Origin: Undaria pinnatifida
Lineage: Eukaryota > Sar > Phaeophyceae > Laminariales > Alariaceae
Direction of reading: 5' to 3'
Assembly: GCA_012845835.1 (NCBI GenBank)
Contig: JABAKD010000010.1
Coordinates: forward strand, 15,353,355 to 15,417,354
Length of the DNA stretch: 64,000 nucleotides
Part shown: positions 12,101 to 24,100 of the stretch, piece after piece
Position numbering within the stretch: the stretch's first letter is position 1
Layout: each line of letters opens with the position of its first letter
Program-made: the position numbers and the translations under genes
The notes under the pieces: generated by a model
What the model was told of the DNA's origin: nothing
Databases searched by the model: none
Seen by the model: only the letters and a program-made list of their open reading frames with translations

Positions 12101-15100
12101 CGGGCCAAAAATAATGGTGCACCTTTAACACCGTCAAGTGGATTTAATGGCCATTTCATACCCCTACCCAAGAACGATACAGAGTAACGCGGTACATACC
12201 CTGTGCCCGCAACCGAGGCAACCTGTCGTAAAAAGAACTTACGATCTAAAAAGTTGTGTTACGTAACATACCTGGCCAGGTGTTCAAAACCATGAACGTA
12301 TTTACACACATCGAAGTATAGAACTACTTACAGATATCGATTCTGAGCGGCCTCCATTTTTTCGATTCCCACACTAACTTTGAGACATTCTCTTCACCGG
12401 ACCGCTGAGCGGGCTCGGACGCCTGAAACAGCGCTTCTCACCGTTTCCTTTTTTTATGAGTATACTACGAGTATCACTCCGTTTTTTATAAATATCGTTT
12501 TTTTTTTCCCGATGACACTGGCATTTGAACCCGCGCACACCAGGCTCAGAAGCGGACGGTCTATCACTAGACCACAAAATCACAGTAGTGACTATGTGGT
12601 CTCGTGGATAGTCCTATCCACCATTTTTTCTCTGATGATGCCGGGATTGGAACCCTCGCACAACAGGCTCAGAAGCGGACAGTCTATCCACTAGACGACA
12701 AAGTCACAAGCAGTGACTCTGTGGTCTAGTGGGTAGTCCTATAGACTTACCTACAAATATTGATTTCCTCTTTTTCGCTTGAACATTCGATTTTCTTTTT
12801 GTCAAATTCAATACCACGTACTGGTACTACTAAACCATGTTTGTTTGAACATACCAGGTACCAGGTACTACGTTGTTGAATCACAATGTGCGCCCAGCCC
12901 AGCGCAGCTCAGCCCACCTATATACATATATATAGTATATATATCAGCAGCGCAGCGCAGCGCCGTGCGGTGCCGTGCCTTACCCTGCGCTGCGGTGCTG
13001 TCGTGCTGCGCTGTGCTTTCTTTCGAACATACAGCAGTACCAGGTATGAAACGAAGTACCAGATACCAGGTACTGGCGTGTACGTGGTGTGTACTCGTTT
13101 TTTTGCTTTTGCTTTAGTTGATCTCTCGCCGTCCCCATGTTTTTTCCCCTCACGCAAATTACACCCGCACGGCCGATCAGACACCCACCAACAAGCACAC
13201 AGCACAGCACAGGGTAATTAGCTCTGCAGAAGCAGTTCTTGGCATTATCAATTCGTTGTTCGCACCAAAGCATGGGTCTCTCGATTCTGCCCCCTATACA
13301 TGTTTTAGTTGCATTCTTCCAAGCGCGAGCTTAGCGGGCGGCGTCAGCCGTCCGCGGAGCGGATCGCTTGTATCATGTATGTAAAAGGCGCTCCTGAAAC
13401 AGGCGTTACTGTACAAAACGATATTGCAAAAGCCATTAATGAGAACACACAAAAGTCGATGCAAGAGGCTGTTCGTAACAAACGGCGATACTGCTGTTGT
13501 GCAACATATGACAACATTGAACAGGCGTTAGTAGTGCACAACGTTTTTACCAGTAGAAACCTCTATTGCCAAATACCGTAATACAACAGCCGTTGCTGTA
13601 TTATAGGTAAAACTGCGGCATGACATGGCTGTTTTTTTTCATTTTTAAATTGCGAAACATGTCAATATAAGGGTCGTTGTTGTAAGAAAACTGCGGTCCT
13701 TATGTACAAAACGCGATACGGTGAACGGCGTACCCGCTGCTCTTCGGCCACTTGGTCGATTCCGTTCAGCGCTGTCTTTACTTCCTCCCGCCCCTTCCTA
13801 AGGTGCCTGACGTCCTTCGCCAACTTTACCACCAGCCCTGACTGGTGCTCGTGAATCTCGCCCAGAGTTTGCAGCCGGATACTTGTCTGCACAAGGAAGG
13901 AAGGAACGGGGGCCAGGGGGCGGGGGCGGTGCACTTACTACCATGCATAGCCGTAGTCTGTACACCTTAGACCCCCGCACCCCTACAAAAGCCGGGACGG
14001 GGGCGGGGAGGATGGGGGGCGTACTCAGTTGTTGCTGGCCTTGATCAGGGGACCATCGAGCACGAATCCCTTTCGAGGCGGAGCACCGTTCCTACGCCAC
14101 GCAACTCCAACATTTGGGCGCGCAATGCGTGTTTCCCGTGTGTGTGGGGGGGGCGTAGACAGATAACCGCCCACTGATGCACACAACGAACAAAACAAGC
14201 GTCAAAAACATAAAACACACGAAAAAAAACAGCAGGCGATCGTTTTTAGTTTTTAGAGTATGACCTTCTCAAGAGGGCCCTAGGGCACCCTATTCTATTC
14301 GACCAGGGAAATATGACACCAGCCGCCGACACAGAGATCACTAGTAATGCCCCAAAGCAGTAGCAGCACACCGCCAGAATGCCAACCACAGGCGGGTGAC
14401 CATACACGGCAGACATGGTTTGGGGTCGGGACAAAAGCAAAACACGAATAAAAACAACCCCCCCCCCTCCCACCCATCCACCATCTAGTACCCACAGTTT
14501 GTCAGCGTTACGCCTCAACCACTGAGCCTCTTCCCACTGCAATTGTTTTTCAGCTCTAATTCAGAGTGGTTTGTCACCAAATTGTTGGGGCGGGTGCCGT
14601 TTTTTTGGTGGAGGTTTTAGCTACTGCATCCAACAAAAGAAAAGTCTGGGGTTTGAATCCCCCCACCCCCCCCACCCCCCCTTACTCTCGACCAACCTTA
14701 AGGTGCCCTCCGTCTCTCCACGAACCTTAAGGTGCAGCTGTTCCAAGAAGGCAATCCCGCCGTTGACGAGCTTGGCGGCTTCTCGCTCGACCATGTGCAC
14801 GGACTTCTTGTCTATTTCCGACAACAGCAGCTGGCCGCCCGGCGACCCACCAAGGAACTCCGCCCGTCTCTTTTCCAACTTGAACTTCGCCTTCTCTACG
14901 GTGGCCTGGAAAAGGGAGCATCGGAAGACAACGTCGCGTCAGCAGCAGCAGCAGAAGCAGCACAACAACAGCGGGAGCAGCGGCAGAAGCAAAGACAGTA
15001 GAAGAAGTAAAAGCGGCAGCAGCAACACAACAGCAATGGCAAAAGCAGCAGTAGAAGCGAAAGCAGCAGAAGCAGCTCAACAACAACAACAACAACAACA

Positions 15101-18100
15101 ACAACAGCAGCAGCAGCACGTACAACACCAGCAGCAAGCAACAAGGGCGGCAGCAAAAAAAAAAGATCGGGGGAAAAAAAGCGAACCGTGACGACAAGCG
15201 CACGCATGTATCACTACATGCGCAAGGTATAACAGGATACGCCCTCTTCACGTCTAAACCCTGCACTTGACCTTGGCAATATCGGGTGCGTTGATCCTTT
15301 TATCACTGCAACACCAATCCCACATTAAAGCAGTCCTTCCCCCATAACGTAAGCGCGGTTGTAAAGGGTTTAAGCACTAAGAGGCCTCACTTCAAACGGG
15401 GGAAGCATGTCCCCTCTCCCCGGGGTTTCCTGAGCACACGCACGTTTCGCGGCTGAGGCCACTTCGGTCGCCTGCGCGGCAACACAGGGAAAGGGGGGAG
15501 CGCGGGGGGGGGGGGGGGTGGCGTCGTGAGGGAGATTGACCCAATACGTAGGGTGCCGGCCCATCACTAACCCGATCAGTGCACGCAAATACGCAGCGCG
15601 CTACGCACGTTCCACACACCGGCGGAGCCAAGGCAGCGGTAAAGTAAAGCCACGAACGAACACTCCCGCCCCGGTCCCCCTACTTGTAATATATGGAAGA
15701 CACGTAATGAGCGTCCACAACGTTGGAGGTGTCTCTATTCGGGGTAGGAACGGTGTTCCGTCTCGAAAGAGATGCGCAGTCAATGGTCGAATGACTAAAG
15801 CAGCCAACAAATGAGTACTCCCCTCCCCCGCCCGCCCCCACGGTTCGCCTCCGGCTCACAGCCACTCCCCGACTAGCCGCCTGACCTGAAGCACGACGAC
15901 AGCAAGGTTGACCAGCTCCACCGCCCCTCCGGCCAGCCTCGCCAACGCCAAGTTCCCGATCATCGGGCTGGCCACCGGGACGACTCCCACGATGCGCCCC
16001 GCGGGCAAGTGGGAAGCAACGAACAGGACCTCGTTCACAGTCGAGTCGGGCCGCTCGCGAAGCAACGCGCGCAAGTCGCCGTCTAGCCGCCCGCTTCCCC
16101 CCGACCGCCCGTGGTCGGCGCGCTGCTTGCGCGGCGGCGGGCGCGTGTGGTGGCGGTTCCGACGGGGAGGGAGGGAGCGAGGGAGGGAGGGAGGGAGGGA
16201 AAGAGGGAGGGAGGGAGGGAGGGAGGGTAAACAAAAGTGGTCCGAACTTCATATCATGCTTGTCCTATAGCTCCGTTTAGGGGTTACGATGGCCATTACC
16301 GTCGCGATTGTGGCGAGCGTGGCGACGAAGACGTCAAGGAGTAGACCTTTTAGTGGCGCCAATTTGGTCAGCTCACGGGCCCCGAATCGTCGAACCAATC
16401 AGTCTCTGCGGGGCACGCTGCGAGCCGGTATGGAGACAGCGCTACAACATACGCGCCCGTCCGTCTATCGACAATATTGAACGTTAGCGCTGCCCGAGAT
16501 TTACGCGCACACGAGCCGGGCAGCTGGGCGCAAGACTCCGGCCAAGCGGCCAGCCTTCCGCTTGCGCATGAATGAACCCCCAAAAACATCTCCCTAATCC
16601 AATCTCTAAGCTCAACTATTTACAGATATAGCTACGAATGTCCCGGCAAGAAAGTTGTCTTGCAATCAATTGATTCATAGGCCTTGATTCGACCTCAGTG
16701 CTCCACCCTGAACACGCGTGCCTAAACCGTCTTCTTGGAGAACCTTCCCGGCGGCTTTCTATGTGTTCCTTGCTTTCTTCGCCTTCTTCGGGACAACTCC
16801 TACACCAACCTCATGACAAAAATCTCCAGCACTATGCGTGCTGTCTTCACATTAAACCACCGCTCTTTCTACCCGATGACATCAGTACACCCAGAGTCCG
16901 TGCTGATTGTTCATCCTAGAGAGATACAAATTCTGTGGTCACACACTGTGAAACAGAGTAAACCAAACAGTCGCAATTCATCGAGGTGAAGCAAGCGAAA
17001 TACTAGCGTACCGAGGACAAAAACACAACATAACAAGCCAGACCATAAAAAAGCGAGAAGAAAAAGAAAGGAAAGAAGAAAACAAAGAAAACAAAGCAAA
17101 ACAAACGACAGGTGTTCTGAAGAATGTGATGCAAGAAGATCGGAAAGGAAAGGCTGCAAGAAGAACAACATACGTGCTGAAGAGGAACAGATACCTGTTG
17201 CACGGACAAAACAACACGAAGATAACTGCTGTTGCACGAACAAAACAACGCAAAGAAGATGACTGCTTTTTTACGCGCAAAAACAAAAACACCACGAAGA
17301 AGAAGAAGAAGATACCGGCATAAGGCCGGAGGGGAGGGAAATAAGGAAGCAAAGAAAAAGAAGAAAAAAAGAAAAAAAGAAGAAGAAAAAAATAAATAAA
17401 GAAGAAGAAGAAAAAAAAGAAAAAGGCGACAGCAAGCCATTACTGTCGCTTTCGCGCTCCTCCCATTGAACTCAACAAAAAACAAAGTAGAAACTACCAC
17501 TCGCTTGTAGAGGGTTCAGGGCGATAGTAGCACACGCTCCACTTATTTGTCGAACTGGTACCTTGCCACACGATCTACCGTATTGTTTCTGCATAAATCT
17601 ACAGCTGTATCAGTACGGCTGCTCCCCCCCGCCCGCCCCCCCGGTTTCCCTTGGTTGCTGCTCTTGGCGTCCTCTGCTGTGAGGCGTTGCCAGCTCTTCT
17701 CCGCCTCGCCCCTGTGCCATCTGGTCATGAAGCGGCCCGCCGCGTCGACGATCCCCCGGTGCCAGTTCCCACTCTTCTTAGCCGCCCTCGGCCACAGCAC
17801 AGCCTCTACTCCGAACAGTAGAGGGGAGCTATCCGTGGACCTCTCGATTGCTTCAAAAACCTGATGTCGTCTACCAGACACTGGGCCCAGTTCTTTTCTG
17901 GTCGGCCTCGTCCCGGGCTCACCCCACCAATCATCGTCCCGAACATCACGCGATGGGTCAGTCGCTCACTGGTTGTCCGTTGTACGGCCCCCGCAAAGAG
18001 GAGACGTCCTTTGCGGACAGACGTCTCAACGCTCTCACATTGTACCTTCTTGAGAGCCTTGGCGTACGACATGCGGGGGTCGGTGCGCTGTCGGCGCTGA

Positions 18101-21100
18101 AAGCCAATGATCCTTAGGAGGAGGTTGTGGTGTGCCGTTCGGAGTTTAGCGAAGCGCTCCAGGCCGAGAGCCCAAGTCACATACCCGTACAGCAGGGTCT
18201 CCATCACCTCGGTCTTTAGCACGTGCACCTTTAACATGAACGGGGCATCCTCCATATTGTACAGCTCGCGCTAGAAACGATCGTAGCATGCCCACGCGAG
18301 TCGGACCCGTCGTTTCATCTCTGGCATGATGTCGGCGTTTGCGTCGATGACCGCCCAGGTACAAAAACTGCATTGTCTGCACTGCTTCACGATAAATATC
18401 CCCACACAAATTTCAACTTCATTTTCCACACAAAAATCAACATCTTTTTCAGAAAGTTGAAAAAAAGTAAAAAAAACGGGTCTTCAAATCTCGAGTCAAA
18501 ATAAAAAAAGAGTCAAAACTGAGCAAGACAGCCGTCCCACACTAACTTCAACATAAAAGTGCCGACAACCAAAATTAGGTACAAAAAGTTTGTCTGAATA
18601 CGTACATGCACGTTTATTTTGCACGATCATGACACGTTGTTCGTAGACTACAGTACGCGACAGCACGTACGAATTTGGCAGCGAATAATTCAAGGTTCAA
18701 GATTTGGACGAAAATCAGAACATGGCCTCTTTTGCGCTGAAAATAGCGTACGGCACACACTGTCTTACGTAATAATTCCAGCCTGGTCAGAAATAAGCAC
18801 GACATGCCATAGGCCGAAAGTGCGGGTCGGGCCGGGCCGATCTGAAAATTGTCATGGGCCTCAACAGCCACAGCAGTAGTGGGATTTTGCCGTCCAGCAT
18901 GTATCACAAGGACAGAACAGCACAGCACAGCGCACTCAGGCGTCAAAGCATCATATTAGGTACCCGTATGTACATGTGTACTGCCGTGTGCTCGTCTTTT
19001 TGCTTTCTTTGATCGTAGTCTTTCGGTCCTCTACGAAGTACGTTTTGTTTTTCGCAAATTACACCCATACTCCCGATCAGGACGTGGCATCGCAGCAAGC
19101 ACACAGCACAGCATATGGCACTCAGTTCTGCACAACTTGCTCTTGGCAATATCAAATTGGCGGTTACACCAAATCATGGGCCTCTTCTTTCTGCCCCCTT
19201 CACATGTTGTGGTCTTCCTTGCGCGAGTGTAGAGGGCGACGTCAGCCACCCGCGGAGCGGAGCCCTTGCATAAATACATACCAGGTACTTGTCATCTCTT
19301 ATATTTTCCAGCTCAATTCTTACGAGGTTTCACCCTCAGCGACTTTCTCGACCAGCCGTGGTCACAGGTCTCTTCCTTCCCCCCCCCCCTGATAAGTGCC
19401 TTCATTTTTATCGCGCATAGGGTGCAGCATTCCCATTTTTCAGCTTTTCAAGCTCGTCAATTTGCATCGAATTTCGTCAACTCGCCCTCTCGCACTTCGG
19501 CCAGTCAGTTTGTCAGAAAGAGTCCCTTGCGGGGTTCGAACCCACGACCTCGACCTCAATAGTTCCGCGGCTTGCTATTTGACCACCGCGGACGCCGGTA
19601 TACCTCGACCTCAATAGTAACGCCGCTTGGTATTTAACCACCGGAGACGCCGGCCCTAAATATACAACACATACTCAAGTATACAGTGCGTCGAAAAAAA
19701 CGAGCGTGTAGTTTCAAAGGGGTCTAACCACTGGCCCATTCATGCTCGTAGCGCACAATGGTTAGTTGTATAGTGGCAAAAAAAACAAAAATATATCCGT
19801 GACCAACAATCACGATATCCCCCCACCCGTGTGCGCACGCACCTCTCTCGCACGCTGTGCCGCCTTCTCCATCCGGCCCGCCCACGTGACCGTAATGGAA
19901 GTCACCCGCCGAGGGGTTGCAGCTAGCAGCGTCCACGCCCCCGCGCAGGCCGACAGCGCCAGCCCCTGCCTCTTCCTCCCGGCCTTGTCTGACGACCGAT
20001 CGGCGAGGTCAAGGCTCTCCAACACGGCTCCGGCCCCGCCGGCCTCCCCCTCCGCCGAGCTGAAGGAGACCCGGGCTCGGGAGCGGCGCGACCACCTTAT
20101 TGTTCGGAAAAAAAAGTTTTGACGACAAGAATACGGCGCGGTGGCGAAAAATAAAATAATGAAAACGATAAAAAATAGGTTCAGGGTTTTTCGTGTCACC
20201 AGGAAGGGGGGTTTCCAATAAACGCAAGAGGCATTTCCTGCTGGGTATTAACGCAAACACGAAAAAAAAAACAATCGTAAGGGGTGGATCGTCGTCGTTC
20301 GTAGCGGTACATACGACGGCGAGAAGGCCGGAGGGTCATCGGCCTCGGAGGAAGTAAACGCCTTCAAGAGGGAAACCCCGTGAGGGGCATCCTACCACAC
20401 GCTTCACGTTGGGTCGGGGCGGGGTGGGTATCGCTTGCAAAATATCAGCCATCCGCTTCTCGTGAGCCACAAAAATACTGGCGGGGAGGAAGGGTGAGAG
20501 TTATCGAGGATACATTCACTCCCCTAATGAACCAACACCAAGCATCTAAACGAACGAGAAAAAAAATGGACTGCCCTAAGAACACTCTGCAGCCCCCCCA
20601 TGAACATTTCTTGTTCTACCCGCTCCCACGGGCCACACACGCAAAACTACTCAGTACACCAACATACACAAGCATAAACACCAACCCCCACCCCCAAGGC
20701 AAGCCAACACACATGCACAAGCCCACACATACACCTCCACCCCGACCCCTGACCAGAGCCAACCTAAACCAACCCAACCCCAGCATACACAAGCATGCAC
20801 ATACCCCCCCACCCCACAACCAACCCACACCCAACCCAGCCAACCCCACACAACACACAACCAACCCCAAGGCGCGATCGAACCAAAACAGCGCACGCTG
20901 GCACGCGGGACACACACATACACCCCCACCGCCAAACCCACCCAACCCAACCCAACCCAACCCAAGGACACACATCAAACACAATAAACAAGAACTAACG
21001 CAAGAAACGACGGAGCCACCTCTCCCGCACAGCACACACAACACCTTCACACCCCCACACACCTCGGAGCAATCCCCGCTGGCACGATCGCAATGTCCAC

Positions 21101-24100
21101 ACACCCCGCTCTATACGCCACAGCAAGCACCACCGGCGCCGGGGCAGCCACCTCCGCCTCTCCCGACTCCCTGCTCCCCCCCGTCCCGGCAAGGACCACC
21201 AGGCCACACGCGGTACCGGCGTCTTCCCCCCTCTGCTCGTCTTCACCTCCGCCCCCTGCCCCGCCACCGAGGCTTCCGCCACGGCTGCGGGTTCCGCTCC
21301 TCCCCTTCACCACGTCGTTCTGTAACACCGGGTAGCCAAAGCGCGGTCCTTCGCTGAGTACCTCTGCGTCTCCCTCTCGATTACGGCGGCCGGCAGCAGT
21401 TTTTGAGTCACCCTGGTGGCCCAGGTCCTGTGCAAACAAAGGATATAAAATGGTTGGCGTGTTTACAGGTGGATGTTTGTGACGCAGGCCTGTCCACCGT
21501 GGGGTGGGGTAGGGTGGGGTGGGGTCGTACAGGGTCGGATAGGGTGGGGTGGGTTAGGGTGAGACTAAGGGAAGAGACAGCGGTGTGGGCTGTCGTGTCT
21601 TGCACACGAGGGTGGGGACGGGGATTCCGCCAGCTGTGAACGTGAACGCCGGGCGCGGAGTGGTGCACCTGCGCATCCGTTACGAACGTGCACCTGCCTC
21701 TGCCTCCATCACATAGAACAAAACACATTACCACGCATGTGTGCCAGCGCGCTGGAGCTGTACTGGCCGACATCATCAACAACAACCGTCAACTCCACCC
21801 CTTCCCGACCACGAAAATCTGTTGCCAGTCGCTTGTCCAAATCCTTTTGCGCATTTCCCGATGCCGTTCAGGCATAGGACAATAAAAGGTGAGTGAGTCG
21901 CCTTTTTCGCGTGGGCAAGGTCATATCAACAACAACGCCCCGACACAACACGCACGCGCGCGATCCAGCGCACGGTTACGCTCGCCCCCTCATCACAGCG
22001 AGTCGCTCGGTGCACGCAACGCGCTTACAAAAAGAAAACGCGCCGCGTTCGGTCAGACTTGCATTTTTTCAACGACTCTTTTGGCGCAAGCTCCAGCGTA
22101 TTCCAACGGCTATTCCGCACAAGCTTAAGTTCCCTTTCTCCGTCGGCAGCACCCGTCTTCAGAAACAACAAGCGGCGTTCCTTCTTCCCATTTGCCCTTT
22201 GGGTCGAGCACCACGCAGGCGCCTCGTCGCTACCCCCCCCCCGACCCCCCAAGCCTTCTTCGTGCAAACGATGTTTGCTTGGTCGGCGAAAACCGGACGC
22301 GCTTCGTCCCGGCGTTGTAAGGATGCGAGGTTCTATGGTTTCAATACTACAGTAGGCCCCGCCCCTTAAGGCGGTGGTTGCGTGTGTCAGAGCAATATGA
22401 CCGCCGTATTGGAGGAAGGCGCCTTATACACTCCAGGTTATGAGTGCAATTCCCCAGTTGCGAAAAACGATTTTGACCGCCCCGCCTGATACCGGGATAC
22501 CGCTTTACTCAGACCTCCTTATAGGTGGACTTTACTGTACGGCAATGCATCACACTGAGTACACCCCCCCCCCCCCCCCTAACCCACCTAGACCTATACT
22601 CACAGTTTTGGATACAAGTTACTTGGATTTAGTACAGGATATTCTTTTCAGTAGAAGAGTTAAGAAAATACTTCGAGGCAGGGGTATAAGGGTGTGCCAC
22701 CCCCACCTATTTTCGAAGTGAACACTTCCCGGAGCACAGCACAGTCAGTCGAACGGGACACCGCACGCACCTGCCCATCGAATACGTCACCGAACGTGTC
22801 TCTAAGCCACGCCTGCTGCTGCTCCAGGCGCGCGATCTCTCTGTCCAAGGCGGCCTGTATTAGCGACGGGCATGGGTCAGGCGACATCGGAAATTGAAAA
22901 ATAGGGCGCAGACCGGGGTCTTGGGGGGCATCTGCGCCCGCATTCATGGATGTGCAGCAAGTATCGCACGCAGCTGCGAAATATGACTTTAGACGAAATC
23001 CTCGATCTCACAGCTGAGATGTTTTGGAAATGTAACCAAAAGCAGTGCGGATGGTAAGCAAAAAAAGGACGAATCCCAGGCTTTCAGTTGAGCGGCAGAA
23101 ACACACAGGGAAAAACACGGACAATGCTACGTAAGAGAGTACTTACACGTCCACGACAGTGATGTTGATACCTATCACTGCTGTGTCTCACCTCTGGCTC
23201 TCTGCTGTAAACAGGAACCGTGTTTTCGAGCTTAGGTCAATGACCCTAATAAAACAAAAAGGAGACAGCAAAACAAGGGAGCGCCAAAAACACAGCTCCA
23301 CTCGAACAGCCCGAGGCACGGCTTGGAGTTGGGACAAGCACGAGCGATCCAGAGTGTACTCCGACTGCGACCCCAGCTAATGCTCCAGATCCTTCTACGT
23401 CGTTGCGTCCGCTTTCGCACTAAGCTACAGAAGCAGCACAAGCCACAACCACCACATTGTGAAACCGCTAAAGAGGGACTTGGGAAAAAAAAAGGTCGGC
23501 AACAGCGGACTCCAAGTCGGGTGGTCAGCAGCGACAGACTCTAAACCGGGGTTATGCCACAAAATACTCCTTGGCTCTTCGTCTTTCTCATGCCCTCCTC
23601 CTATCACGGCACGCCTTGAGCGTGTCCTTACCTGGTTCTGCACGGCGTTGCCGGAGTGTCGTTCCCACCTGGCGGCGACCAAAGTGTCTGCTGTCACCGA
23701 CCACAAATCTAGCTGCGCAGTTGCGGGGGAGGGGGGGGGGGGCACGCGCGGACGGGGTGGTGCGCACGGCAAGAGAGGGGGGGCAAGTGTTACGAGATAC
23801 AATGCACCACCATAGGGGTTTAACGTGCAACAGTTACTAGAGCTGCTGCTGCGATAGCTGTAAATATACAGGATAGGTCGGTTGGCGAAGGAAGGAAACA
23901 TGAACAATCGCAACTAAGCTCTACTCTATTCGGCTCTGTTCAGCTTGGCAGCGCTCACAAAAGACACTCTTAAAGCATAAAAACGTGAGCGGTTGTCGCC
24001 CCGCACCATAAATCAAGGAACACCGATTTCCACTAAACTTAGTTTTCACTAGCGATAGTGAGAGAGCGAGACATGCCCTCCACTCCATCAGTGCCGGTAA

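Noticed and set aside
12498-12712. Functional tRNA genes
   Set aside because: T-arm and acceptor stems do not pair well, and the copies look like dispersed repeats.
14571-15191. 206-codon plus-strand frame with poly-Gln, and poly-Leu frames opposite
   Set aside because: Made by an intronic CAG/CAA microsatellite antisense to NUP88.
20380-21357. 325-codon plus-strand Pro/His/Thr-rich frame
   Set aside because: Follows the A/C-rich strand of NUP88 intron 5 and runs antisense through exon 5.
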